Part shown: positions 34,491 through 46,640 of the stretch, one piece after another
Layout: each line of letters begins with the position of its first letter
Numbering within the stretch: the stretch's first letter is position 1
DNA from: Prostheceraeus crozeri
Taxonomy: Eukaryota; Platyhelminthes; Polycladida; Euryleptidae
Direction: 5' to 3'
NCBI GenBank assembly: GCA_907163375.1
Contig: CAJQUW010003210.1
Span: 1 to 64,000 of the forward strand
Length of the DNA stretch: 64,000 nt
The notes under the pieces: model-generated
What the model saw: only the letters and a program-made list of their open reading frames with translations
Database searches by the model: none
Told to the model about the DNA's origin: nothing
Made by a program: the position numbers and the translations under genes

Positions 34491-35800
34491 GGGTAAATCC
34501 CTGTATTCTAAAACTGTATTTTCGAGAAATTTCTTTCCGTTGCTTCTGATTTTCAAATAACGTCATTAGTCTCTCAATGTTCTTTTTCTTTAGAAAGACG
34601 TATCATCATCTGGTATCGACTCATTTCCTAGACCATTAGACCAATATAACGGTTTCTATTAACCTTACTCTGCCCAAGGAAGTTAAATTTATATTAAAAT
34701 GACCATTTTTTGTATCATATTATTCATTTAGCATTAGTAATTGCATTTAGATTGGTTAAAACTTTTACATTGACAAAGCTATCGAACAGGCAGTTTCCAC
34801 ACTATAGTGTCGGTTTGGCAGTTTGGGAGTATGCACACTACAGTGCGGATGCTAGATAAAGAGTACTCTTAAAATGGATAACAGCATTTTAGTGTTAAAA
34901 ATAATAAGTATAATGAAAACATCAGTTATCTTAGTAAATCATGCACATTGCACATGTATATTACATTACATGGATATTTTATCCTTATCGTATACAATGA
35001 AAGTGCACGCTAAGTGACAGTCATGTTATGAAAGTCTATATTGCGTAATGAAAAAATTTGAGGCAATTCTTGCCTTTCGTCACGCAAAGATGAGCATTGC
35101 ATTAATTTTTTTGTTTCAAAATATCCTAGGTAATATTGACAGACAACGATCTGAAAATCCCTATCAATGGTAACCCTTATAATACGTATTTTCAAATTTT
35201 GAACGATTTTCTATCAATCTTATACCAGTCTTTTGAATTTAATGTTTGAACATGAGTTTAAGACATAACTGAAAATAATGCTTCCGATTTCTGCATACGA
35301 TTAATTGTATGAATTCGTGCCATATTCTTTAAGATTATAGTTTGAACATTACAGTGTGCAGTGGGCAGAGTAAGGTTAAAAAATTTTCATAATAGTCGAA
35401 AATTCCCATTTTTTGACGTTCCAGAGCGTTCGAACCTAAACTCATACAATTGTTTAATTATGGACAAACGTAATTCTACCAAACCTTCTGCTCGTATATG
35501 CCTTGCCCCAAATTTGTTAGATCTAATATTACAAGGCTGAAGCTCTCTGTTTTGTGTCCGGAACATGACTTGCTAGAGGTGTCCTGTAGATTCAATGTCA
35601 TAAGACCGACGATGTGGTTCATATGCCAAAAACATTCATGGCCAAAAGGCATAAAAGAACAAATGGTGTGATTGTCATATATCTATGTCTTGTTTGATCT
35701 ATATATGCTCGTATAATAGGATAAGCAAAATATAGGTCATAAGCACAATAATATATCTATGATTGCTTGTCATTTGACACCAAAAATGCTACTTTTTTAT
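34491..35800. mobile_element. Second GGG...CCC-type element, split by a piggyBac-like MITE
   Basis: 34491-34658 and 35376-35800 align in order with 17397-17966: GGGTAA start, CATTAGTCTCTCAATGTTCT, CCCATTTTTTGACGTTCCAG, AATGTCATAAGACCGACG and a CACCAAAAATG end. The left end is diverged and the right end eroded, so this is the older copy. Confidence 0.75.
34663..35375. mobile_element. 713-bp piggyBac-like MITE, TTAA TSD, with preserved empty site elsewhere
   Basis: TTAA (34659-34662), then CCTTACTCTGCCCA; the other end TGGGCAGAGTAAGG, then TTAA (35376-35379). The 14-bp ends are perfect inverses and start with CCTT, as piggyBac ends (CCYT) do. Near the left end CACTATAGTGTCGG and CACTACAGTGCGG, and near the right end CAGTGTGCAGTG, form subterminal repeats. 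The related element at 17.4 kb has the uninterrupted sequence at about 17550-17575. No transposase inside. Confidence 0.92.
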
Positions 35801-36762
35801 TTGCATCTCTCGAGTTGCTCCAGGTAAGATGATGTTATTTCCATCCATGCGCCAGACGGTAAAAGCGTCAAAATATAGATGTCCATATAATGTCCATATA
35901 ACATTGTTGGATACAAAGTTGATATTCCAATTTATTGTTTTCCAAGTATATCTATCATATCTTTCAAATTCCTTGTTTAGAAAGTTTAGTGATTATGGAA
36001 TTCATGATATAAAAACACACATTGCTGTTCCTGACGCCTCATCTCGTGTAGAATAGCATTTGTGCTTAATTATCTTATCGTTTTAGATGCAATTTCATCT
36101 CCAGAGTCATTGAATTGAATTGATTCAAACAGAGTAACTGTAAACAGTACAGAGCAATGCACTTTCACAGCAATTAGTCTTCATCAAACACGGGAATTCG
36201 CTCAGATTCTCTGGCTCAAGATCATGTTCAAGTATCCTCCGGAAATCCTCTTCACACCTATGGATAGATGGATGAAAATCCGAGAGTAAAATAAGTTTCC
36301 CTTTAGAAACTATTGTTTCACATTGCATGTTGCTGAATCAATTAAATGATAGAATTAGAGGAATACGTGCACATGATACTTGCATTGATGGACCGCATCC
36401 GCACTTTCTGAAAAGTAGAACTGGGAGTACCACAATTCATGCAGTTTCGTGACATTAATGCTCAAACCGAAAGCCTGTGTTAGTCTGATGCTCCTTGTAG
36501 CATTTTGATGCCTCAGAATTTCAAATTTCATCTTTCAACTATACACAGACAACTTAAGGATATTGTGTCCACGTTTAACGGGCCTAATGAAGGGGAAATT
36601 GCTTTCATGGAGAATATGAACATTTGGTTATTATTTGTTTTTTTCGAATCTAAATTAATTATGGCACAATGATATCCGTGGTACGAAATGTAAAAATATT
36701 GTGTTAGATTCCCGGAACTGATGCCGCCCTATAATCTGTTGACCAAATCGATCATATGCCAT
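35801..36762. other. No gene recognised
   Basis: Frames at 35829-36056 and 36125-36328 have no motifs. Nothing repetitive seen. Confidence 0.5.
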
Positions 36763-37610
36763 AGAAATCCGACTTTTTGCCATGAGACTAGAATGGACAA
36801 TAGCGGTTTGTTGATGGTCTTTCAGGCGCTCATTTGGGCACCGATCTATGTCAATGTTGATAGATCTTCAGAGGAGTCAAGAAACTCAAACATGGAATAA
36901 CAGAATTACACAGGACGTCTCTTCTTCTGTTCGACTAAAAAGGCAGCATTGGAACATGCAAGGCTAATGAAATGGCGGAAATGACGTAATGGACAATGGC
37001 GGTTTGTTGATTGTCATTTAAGTCGATCATTTAGCCACAGATCTCGGTCAGTGTTGCTGAAATTTATGAAGAATCGAATTACTGAAACACAGAACCACAA
37101 AATTAGACAAGTCGTCTCTTCTTCTGTTTGACCAGAAAGGAAACATTGGAACATGCAGCGTTAATGAAATGGCACAATCTGCTGATATAATACCATAGCA
37201 ATCAAACGATGAGCAGCCAGTTCACCATTAAACACGTTAAATTGTGCGAAGTTTCAGTGACTGCTATCAACCGGATCTCACAGCAGAGACAGACGATGTC
37301 AGGTTCTACAGAGAAGTTTGTGAACGTTTTTTGTGCAGCTGCTATACGTATTATGTAATAATGGTCAGACGGTCCAACATTATCGAGAAAACTTTTGCGC
37401 AATGATCTGAGGTCTTCGAATCTGAAGGAATCGTGGCTATCGGAGCATTTTGAAGGAACGACTATTTTTCCTATCTCTGTAAGACATTGGAAATTTCTCT
37501 TTGCCCCGTTATTAAGTCTCTGCATGTGAATCTGCATGTCATCGCTTTGAATCAGCTTGCACTTCTAGCAAAGTTACACGCCTAAAGAATCTAGTTCTGT
37601 ACATGCAACA
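36763..37610. mobile_element. P-type repeat, rearranged, with a 197-bp internal tandem duplication
   Basis: Starts CATAGAAATCCGAC with ACTAGAATGGAC 29 bp inward, like the ends of the 256-bp MITE family. Units beginning GACAATAGCGGTTTGTTGAT (36795) and GACAATGGCGGTTTGTTGAT (36992) are 197 bp apart and extend through CTTCTTCTGTT in both. From about 37087 (CACAGAACCACAAAATTAGA) it aligns with the 522-bp element at 61581-62102. No right terminus with TSD was found. Confidence 0.65.
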
Positions 37611-38383
37611 GTTGTAAATTCTTGCTTGGCTATTTATTGCAAGTCACTCTATTAAGTGCTTTTACATATGATGAAGGCAAACTATGATATCTACATGTGA
37701 TGTAAAAAATTTCAAGGCCTAGAATAATATGCAATGTTGAATACATAATTTTTAGTCCTATATTATTGCAGTGTCGGATTTCTGTGGTTGCTGCCTTGAA
37801 AATCCTAAACCGACAACTTTACATGGGATGGAAATTTCAAAATTGTGCTCACAAAGAGACTATACATGTATATATTTTATTCGTCACCTGAGTTTGCATC
37901 TGACAAGTTTAAGTACTCAATGTAAAAATTGCTTCTGTGCCAACTTATACTGTTACTCATTTTTTTCTGAATAACGTTTCAGAATACACAAATCAAACGC
38001 CAAACTCCATCCATCAACAATTCTATCACCTTACTTAATCGACAGCATCTCTCCTTCGTACGAAAAGTAATATAGACAATGAATTTGACGCTTTCAACTC
38101 ATGATTGTTGAAGCTGATTGTTGATATTTCAAATAGTGTAATTTTTGATTATAAACATTCATATACATGCGAATTGCATTGCCGTTTTCCTTCTTCCACG
38201 AAAATGAGGAATTCAACATTTATACGATATGCCTACATCTTTGTTTTACATATTATGAGAAGTAAATATATTTCAAATGAACTAATTTCCTCTGCGATTA
38301 TACTTCACAATGAAGTTATATCTTCGCACACTAAAAAAACAATGGGCTCTCCAACTGTAGTTCATAAAGAGATCTGCGAACTT
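37611..38383. other. No gene; one faint exon-like frame
   Basis: After TATTATTGCAG a frame at 37771 reads SDFCGCCLENPKPTTLHG, with cysteine pairs, then runs to 37974. No family recognised; weak. Confidence 0.25.
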
Positions 38384-38600
38384 TGTATGAAGCATCCGTG
38401 AGCTGCGGCGTTTGGCCTGGGCTGTCATTCAGCGCTGTATGAAGCATCCGTGAGCTGTGGCGTTTGGCCTTGGCTGTCATTCAGGTCTGTATGAAGCATT
38501 CGTGAGCTGTGGCGTTTGGCTTTGGCTGTCATTCAGGTCTGTATGAAGCATTCGTGAGCTGCGGCTGGTTGTCTGGGCTGTCATTCAGCTCTGTATGAAG
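38384..38600 (+). repeat. 52-bp minisatellite, four copies
   Basis: Units start TGTATGAAGCATYCGTGAGC at 38384, 38436, 38488, 38540 and 38592, exactly 52 bp apart. The last is partial, and similarity decays from the fourth onward. Confidence 0.93.
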
Positions 38601-39227
38601 GACTCGGAAGCATGTGTTCCGACATTTCCTTGCAAAATTTTCTTTTACTCCCCTCACTGCACAAAAAATGGAGAAGACAATTCTCTCCGAATTGCCACAC
38701 CCCGTCTTGCTTAAGTTGCACAGCATTGATGATCCGGAATGAAGAATGTGTGGGAAGAGTTTTGAAAGTCCACACTTGAATATTCGTTAATTTCTTCCTG
38801 TGGCTTAAATCTATCTCAGAGAGACCTGTGAAAGGATCTTCATTGAAGCATGGTTAAGAGGAAGCGTGCGATTGATGAAGAAGAAAAGAGAAAAGAGCTC
38901 GTGTCCTCAAACAATGATGGACAGAGATTTATCTCACCATTAAAGAGGATGTGACGGTTTATCAAGGACGTCTGTCAGCAAATTTCCATCTGTTCGTGTC
39001 ACAAAGTTTCAGTTTTTTTCCTTCTCAACTATCGATTGACATCCACGTGAGGTCGTCATGTTTGCTAAACTCTACCTTGCATAAATTACACCGGTTAATG
39101 GAAGAATGTTAATCGACGAACTACTCCATCATTGAAAATGCAGGTGAAGTACATAGCTTTCAAACAATTACTCCTGATGAATGGTGAAGAAAACATATTC
39201 TTATATGGATCGGTGGAAATAAGTAAT
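38601..39227. other. No gene recognised
   Basis: Ordinary sequence between two repeat arrays. Confidence 0.5.
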
Positions 39228-39420
39228 TTATAGATAGCGTGGTAGTGCAGTGTTGATTAGACTGGCTCTGCCAGAAGTTATGTGTTCGAGTCCGACACGG
39301 ACATAATGCCGCCTTTTGACAAAGCAGAGATTTTGCACGTGAGAAATGCTGTGTCACGAGTAGAAGTGGCTGATAACAGACTCTATTCTTCAAATGCGGC
39401 AGCCACAGTCTGGCACTATC
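39228..39420 (+). mobile_element. tRNA-derived SINE, second family
   Basis: A box region GTGGTAGTGCAGTGTTGATTAG and B box GTGTTCGAGTCCGAC (about 39281-39296) are spaced as in a tRNA. The following body includes TTTTGCACGTGAGAAATGC. The 67-bp minisatellite begins about 45 bp after the body, so the SINE tail may have seeded it. Confidence 0.6.
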
Positions 39421-39465
39421 CTCAGAGTGACTTATCCAAGCAGACGGTCAGTCAAGCACTTGGTT

Positions 39466-39815
39466 AGCAACCTTTCAAGTGAGAGCGGTGGTACCTCCCC
39501 AAAAGCCGTTCAGTCTCACAAGGTTATATTTAGCAAGCCTCTCAGGTGAGAGCGGTGGTACCTTCCCAACTGCCGTTCAGTCTCACAAGGTCATGTTAAA
39601 AAGCTTCTCAGGTGAGAATGATGGTATCCCCACAACAGCCGTTCAGTCTCACAAGGTTATGTTTAGCAAGCTTCTCAGGTGAGAGCGATGGTACCTCCCC
39701 AACAGCCGTTCAGTCTCACAATGTTATGTTTAGCAAGCCTCTCAGGTGAGAGCGGTGATACCTCCACAGCAGGTGAGCATTCTGACACGGTCATATTTAG
39801 TAGGATTCCAACTGG
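39466..39815 (+). repeat. 67-bp minisatellite, five copies, each with a CAGGTGAG string
   Basis: GAGAGCGGTG-type anchors lie at 39481, 39548, 39614, 39681 and 39748 (spacing 66-67 bp). Each unit contains GCCGTTCAGTCTCACAAGGT and TTAGCAAGC then CTCAGGTGAG, which matches a splice donor consensus. Five donor-like sites in tandem are unusual, but nothing shows they are used. Confidence 0.92.
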
Positions 39816-42800
39816 ATGCGTTCGTAATTGCTAGCACCTACTGATAAATTATCACCAGTCAGTTAGTTCAATATGTGTTGAAAATGATTATCAAGGTGCT
39901 GGGATTTTGTTTTTTGGATAACGCCTGTGCATTAAAGTTGACGTCATTTAGATTATCATTCAGAGTTTTAGAAACATTGAGACGAATTATTATGAAGAGA
40001 TAGAGTAGCGGAATTTCACTATTCTTTATCAGAGACGTTATAAAGCATCACAATTAGCTGACATTAGAGGATCAACTTTCATTAAAATGTCCGCCTTCTA
40101 CGATGTAACTGAGCCGGCTATCAGGCTTGACCTTCATTACCTTCGTTACAGAATGAAATGAGGCTTGACTGAGAAGTTATTTGATCGACTCTGAGGAAGA
40201 ATTTTTCCTAATTTGTTTGATTTTCTTTAGAAATTCGATTCCTTCATGAACTTTGAGACGATGCAGAGGTATGTAAATGAACTTTCCATGTTCGAATCTT
40301 CATCTAATGCATTCAGTGACATCTATCTTTCTACATGAGTTTGCTTGAAACGTTGCAAATTCATCTATGAAGAAATTATTTCATTCAACTTCTCTGTTTA
40401 CCAATTCACAAAGAGAGTTTTCGTGGGGAAACGAGTATCAGTTCTTGAGTTGACTTACTTCGAAATGTTGCAGGATAAATGAAGACATCTGACGCACAGA
40501 CCATTTATGTAACAGTTTCTAGCATTTTGGCATCTAAAACAGGTCGTTATCATTGTGATCAAGCGAGTAATCAAAATTTATGAGTACAACAATTTAGCAC
40601 ATGCAGGTAATTATTGTAAATCATCCGGGTGGAGTCGTTGAAATGAATAAATGAATAATAGGAATTGATGATATTTGATATACATTAATTAATTTATTTA
40701 ATTGATAATGATTAATAATAGTAATATAATAATTGAATAATGGACACTGCCGAACATTGCGATATTGTGAGCCACTTCAGAACTGGGTCTGTTTGATCGA
40801 AGGGCAGGGGTGAGATGTACACCCTATCTGCCTCAGGCTAATGATGGAGCGATTCATATACTTCAGAATCTCCAAAAATAATACCAACAAATTTATAGCA
40901 GTCCTGTGATGGAATTCGAACATGATCTATCTAGCGATGACATACACTGCATCTTGAGTTGACCTTGCTACTTCAAAAGGCATCCGTGACCGAAAACTGA
41001 GCTAAATCATGTCACGGTTATTGGCTAACCTTTGGAAAGATAAGAAAAGAACAAAATAAAATATTATATTGTCTGAGTGACTGAACAAGACTTTGTCTGA
41101 GTGACTTAGGAAGCCATATTGTTAGGTTGACTTTTGGCTTTAGCGTATTTCCTAAATTCCCCCAAGAACCTTTGAATTTTGCACACTGACAGGATACAAT
41201 TTTGGCCTATTTTGCAGGTACTTTTACCAATCTTTGAAAACTACTTACTTTATAACTTTCAATGTAAAGCATCATTTTTCGGTATGAGTGTTGAATAGTG
41301 AGTCTCATATCATGATTGTCTGTCTAACCACAGACATCGAAAAAGTAAAAGGCCACTTTAAACATGAGTGAGATTTTGCTCTCGTTTTAGATTAAATGAA
41401 TCCAATTTCGAAGCACCATGAAATGCCTATTATTATCCGATGCATGTAAATCTGATACTTCAGTCAGATAGTAATGTGTAACCAAAAATTTGACTTGTCC
41501 TATCCCTCATTCTTTGAATTATAGAAGCTGCAGTTTTACTAAAATATTCTAACAACAACATGAAGTCAGGAAAACATGATTGTAATATGATGCAATACTG
41601 TCAAAAACATCTGATAATTTCAATTCTTGTTGAATTGTTCGCATCTATAATTCAAGTTGATGACTGACGCGCTGTTGACAGTGAGTAATTATGTTAGTTA
41701 TTCATTAAATATTTATAATCATCATTACCGGTTTCAACATTGATTGTTATAAAACCATCTACCTTAGTTATATGTATTAGTTAAGCTATAAAGCCGATTC
41801 TGAAATGCAATTCAGAAATTCGCTTGTGAAAGCTTATAAGTTTTCTATTTTTAACCAAGCTTATGTAAACATCGCTTAACATTCGCTTACGTAAGCCATC
41901 AGTTTTCAAAAGTGTCTTTGGCTATAGTGTTAAAGTGAATTTGATAGCAACTGCGACGTCGCATGTTGTGTTTCCAACTGATTAACAATTGAATAACGTC
42001 AATGTAAAGAGATGAAAAAGAGCAGCTTTAAAATCATAAATTAATACATGATCTCTTAACACAGTGTTCTTTAGCAATGTGGTATTAAATCCACGCATTT
42101 GGACGCTTTCGTTTAAATTTTGTATTGAAAGCAAACTTATTGAAGGAGAGACAAAATTCCAAAGATGCTTTCTTCTTTATTATTTTTCTACTGTTCTAAT
42201 TATCCTCTGACATGACCATTCCTAAGATATTTCAAAAGTGCTCTCAAGTCCTTATTATGATCCCGTAAAACTTGTAGAAATAAAGGTATGATGACGACAA
42301 GTATATGTAGCATGAAATGAATATGTGACATTGCATTTAGCGAACGCTATCAGCACTCTACATGTAAATGCATTTTTTCACACATCAAAACAGCCTTTGA
42401 CGCTTCTGATTCGTTTAATAACATCTTTGACTTTGTTTCTGTGAATGCACTGTTCATGGTGAGACTCGATACTTCTAAGAATGTGACAGAGCGTCTGAAG
42501 CTAGATAATTGACGTCACTAATAACATTTTTTTAGAACGAAAACCATCAGTTTTCTTTCTATAAGCCAGCGGTGAAAAGTCCATACACTCACAATCTCTT
42601 TCAAAGGCACCACAAAGTATTCTTGGACATCTGTTCTGCACTCATGGAGCTCTAATTCGCATTGTCATGTCGACTGCTTGCCGGTCGATTGTTTTGTGCG
42701 CCCTCGTCGAATGGTAGAATGTTTATCGGTTACTTGGTTTCTCATCGGCTTATTCGTGAATTTTTGGCATCATTCTCATCGTCTCATTCTCAATTGTGAC

Positions 42801-43249
42801 GTCGTCATCGTAGTTTGTGCATATTCTCCCGTTATTCGCCGTTATTAGAGGATTATTTCGTGATCATCTGATTAGTGCTTACGACTTCTTTCTTTTCGTG
42901 CGACTGCACAATCTGAGCCTTTACCGAGATATCGTGCACGTCATGCCGGCGATTTCTGTACATTCGGATTATCTGTGACAAATCTCAATCCTTCTCTCTG
43001 TGGTGGTATAGCGTTGTGATGCGAGCTGCCGCTTGAGTGGTGTACGGTTCTGTAGTCGAGACCGTCGCGAATATCATTTTGTGACCTACTGTATTGTTGA
43101 CGTCCAGCAGTGCCAAATACGAACTATTTTGTACAGGCCTAGATCCGCACACATAAATGAGAGCTCCACTTTCATCTACAAATCCAGAAAATGAAAGTCT
43201 GCAATAAAAGTGATGACAAGATGGCTTCGCTTTGCGTTGACATGCTGGG
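39816..43249. other. No gene or clear element in 3.4 kb
   Basis: Includes a very A+T-rich patch at 40640-40740. 42.64-43.25 kb, just upstream of the LINE endonuclease, has higher G+C and may be LINE 5' UTR or the remains of a first ORF, but no motif proves it. Confidence 0.45.
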
Positions 43250-46130
43250 AAGTAGAATGTTGATTCACTGGAACGTATGCAGCATCTGTCCAGCCGTTGA
43301 AAATATAAACGTGCAACGTCTTGGGCATTACCTAGTCCTGGTTGAACGACAGTTATCAAGACGAATCCGTCTGCACCCCTGGATTCCACAAGCCTACGAC
43401 GAGATCGTCCTCAAAGAATGGGTGGTGTAATAATACCGTACATACGCGATTTATTCAGTTACATCCAAGGAACTGATCTGGAGATTGAATCCATTGAAGC
43501 AGTTTGGGTGTTGAATAGCAAAGCTGGCAAGCCTTTTTTGATTTGCGCAGTTTACGTGCCATCAAATGAAAATGTGTCATCGTGGTTGAACATCTTCGAA
43601 GATTCTATCAGCCTTGCTTACTTGGAAAATAAGCATGTTGTAATTATGGGAGATTTTAATATCAATCATACAGATGGGAATGAAGAATACCATTAACTGA
43701 ATGATATGATGAATCAATTCACAGTAAACCAAGTTGTAAATGAACCTACTCGAATTACAAAGGACAAAACTTCATTGAATTTACCATGAATGGATAACAA
43801 TTGATTTGAACATCCATCAGGTAGAGGTTCCGAAAATTAGCCTGAATGACCACTTTCCCACGTGCAAATCGATTAGTGGCAGATTTATGGGTGGCAAGGC
43901 TCACAAGACTATTTCGTACCGTTCATGCAAGACTTGTAATGAAAGCTCATTCAAGAGTGACCTTGAGTGTCTACCATGGTCAGTATTGGATATGTTCGAT
44001 GATCCTAATGATGCTTTTGAAGTCTGGAACCAGATGGTGATCGAACTGATTAACCACCATGCACTCATTCGAGCAAAGAGGATAAAGAGAGATTGGAAAC
44101 CAGAATGGCATCCAAGATTGGCATCCGAGAAACTGTGAGAACACGTGACTATTACAAAGCCAAGAGAAATGATGAACTGTACCGACTCTATCGAAACAAA
44201 CATGCTTCGTTAATAAGAACAGCAAAGCAGGACTTCTATCCTCAGCATAATGAGGCCAACTCTAGAAATACCAAAGGACTATGGAAACATCTTAAATGCT
44301 TAGCCCCTTCTCGGAAATCCGGCGTCGCAGTTATTATGAAATTTGAAAGTGGGTTGTCTAGCAATCAAGAAGAAGTCGCAAACGAGTTAAACCACTTCAT
44401 TGTAAACACGGCAAGTAAGTGTATCGGCAAACAAGATTTGGCCGCTCACAGTGGCTTTTCAAATCTGCGATCATATATCTCTGGATGCAATTAAGATCCT
44501 TTTGTAATCCCTGTAAGAAAAATTGAGGAAACTGACCGTTTGCTTAAGGGCTTGAACCCGAGTAAAGCAACTGGCCTTGATGATATTCCTCCTGATGTTT
44601 TAAAGTTGGCATTTCAGGAATTAGCTCCTTCGATATCAAAAATCATAAATCTAGGCACAACGACTGTCATATTCCCCGATCGATGGAAGCAGGCACGAAT
44701 ATCTCCTGTACACAAGAAGGGTAAAATGGATAATATGGAAAAGCATAGACATTTGTATAATCACGTTCAGTCCATGTTACACTCCTCACAGTCAGGTTTT
44801 AGAGAACATCATTCCTGCGAAACTGCTCCTGTGAATACTATGGACAAATGGACCGAGAACATCGAACGCGGACTTTTGAATGGGATACTTACGTGCATGT
44901 TTGATTCCAAGTAGGCATTTGAGCTGATGGACCACAATATCCTCATCAAAAAACTAGCCATTTACAATTTCGGTTCGATTGCATTAAATAGGTTCGAATC
45001 CTATATAAAAGAAAGGTCACAAGTCCTTCATTTCGAGGAGAACTATCGAATAATCTCAATTCCATAGCCGGTGTCCCATAGGGTTCAGTCATTGAGGCCT
45101 TACTTTTTATAATCTTCTTAAATGACCTTCCTTTGTACCTATCTCCTGAAAGCTATATGAATATGTAAGCAGACGATATGACAATAAATGCATCTGAAGG
45201 CTCAACTGGAGAATTAAACTATAAACTGAAAATGGCATTGAGTGAAACAATTAATTGGTGCGAAGACCATAATAATAAAATAATCTTGAATCGAAATAAG
45301 ACAAAAGCAATAGTGACAACAACGCGACGGAAAAGACAAAGACTATTTACCATTTTGAATGCAACAGAAGGTGATGCTGACCTAGAGATTGTTTGGCAAA
45401 CTGCTGAGCGTAATAGTCGATCATGATGTGACTTGTAGTCAGCAAATTGACAATGTCTGCAGAAGATTGAGTGGTCACACAGCGTTATTGAGAAGGATAA
45501 AGACTTTTTACTGACAAATGTCAGTAAAATTTTCTATTCCTCCTACATTCAAGCTTGCACTGACTACTGTCTGGCAGTATAGGGCTCAGGTAGCACACCG
45601 CAGCAAATTGAGAGACTACAAAATCTTGTTGTACGCGTGATGTCCGATTGTTTCAAAAGAGCAAGTAGAAAATCACTCTGCAGGGAATTGAAAGTGATGC
45701 CTATTCGAGAAAGTGTGAATTTCAAGCAAGTCACACTGGTGTACTAAGGCACAAATGATTTGGCCTCGGTGTATATACGAGCACAAGAAATGTTCACAAA
45801 GCGGACTACTCAAAGTCAAGTTACACGAGCGATATCTGCCGGAGAACTATACGTACCGCATGCCAAAACAAAACAATGAAAGAACACTCTTCGGTGTAAA
45901 GGCCCGAAGCTTTTCAACCTCTGCAATCGAAGCATCAAAGAGTGACACGATCCGAAGTTTCAAAAGACGATATTTCGACCACTTCTTTGCGAATTTTTGA
46001 ACGCTTATCTGACTTTTGTTAATTTCTCTTACTTTCATGTTGTTGTTTAGATGACCATTCCAAATTAGCTATGCTAGAAATGTTATCCTCCTAAAATAAA
46101 GAATTTATTATCATTATCATTAATTGATTG
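43250..46130 (+). mobile_element. Non-LTR retrotransposon (LINE, CR1/Jockey-like), near full length, dead
   Basis: In order: endonuclease domain, reverse transcriptase, a C-terminal domain, a short 3' UTR with AATAAAGAATTTATTATCAT and a tail of TTATCA repeats (46105-46130). The A-rich/ATTATC tail and the EN-RT order define a LINE. The 5' limit is set by the first endonuclease motif and could be further upstream. Confidence 0.88.
43255..45997 (+). pseudogene. LINE endonuclease/reverse transcriptase, with frameshifts, stops and an internal deletion
   Basis: The endonuclease begins with IHWNVCSICP (43260), shifts frame before GGVIIPYIRDLFSYI (43420), and contains IMGDFN (about 43645-43665), the APE-type D-x-N motif. 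The RT domain starts near 44540 with KGLNPSKATGLDDIPPDVLK and RISPVHKKGK. About 30 residues are missing between KHRHLY and QSGFREHHSC. In the catalytic box the tyrosine codon is TAA (45166-45168), so MYADD reads M-stop-ADD. Two further stops flank the VPQGS region. The C-terminal end, FSTSAIEASKSDTIRSFKRR, is typical for this clade. Confidence 0.9.
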
Positions 46131-46384
46131 CTGCGAGTTCAATGACACGAAAAATACAGTCATATTCAATGATTCAGTGAATAAAATTGTCATGATAAGC
46201 TGCTTAACATCAGTTAAGTTGACGAAGCACAGAGCAATGAGATGAAACCTATTTGATGATCATTTTTGTTCTTTCGGGTCGAGATTCCTCTCAAATAATT
46301 TCGGATTATTTTAGCGGCATCCTGACGCTGGAAGCGTCGGTCCTTCATTATCATTATTTGTTGTCTCTGAAATCAATTTAGCAT

Positions 46385-46640
46385 TATGATTGAGTTTATT
46401 TCCCATGCAAATACTTCTTTATAAGTCTCAGCAATATCCGAATTTTCGAAGCCATCGTAACATCATTTGCGTGTCGAAGTGTCAATGCCTGTGATCAAAA
46501 TATCCGAATGAATATATTAAATAGGATTGGTCCAAGCCATGACCCCTGAAGAACACCACTAGATGCAATGCCACAAGAAATTTTCAAATGGGATAATCTT
46601 TGGCTTTTTGGTACTTTGGCATAGTTACTAGCCGTCCCGC
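46385..46640 (-). pseudogene. LINE reverse transcriptase palm fragment
   Basis: On the minus strand one frame reads LKISCGIASSGVLQGSWLGP then ILFNIFI, the SGVPQGSVLGP motif of RT domain 4, followed after one stop by HANDVTMASKI, the remnant of YADD (first Asp changed to Asn). Different LINE from the one at 43 kb and on the opposite strand. Only about 85 codons survive. Confidence 0.8.

Noticed and set aside
37202-37537. Protein-coding gene shared with 61687-62019 (minus strand)
   Set aside because: The open frames in the two repeat copies are shifted relative to each other, so the similarity is at nucleotide level only.
38384-38600. CRISPR array (52-bp period)
   Set aside because: The whole 52-bp unit repeats with no unique spacers, so it is a minisatellite.
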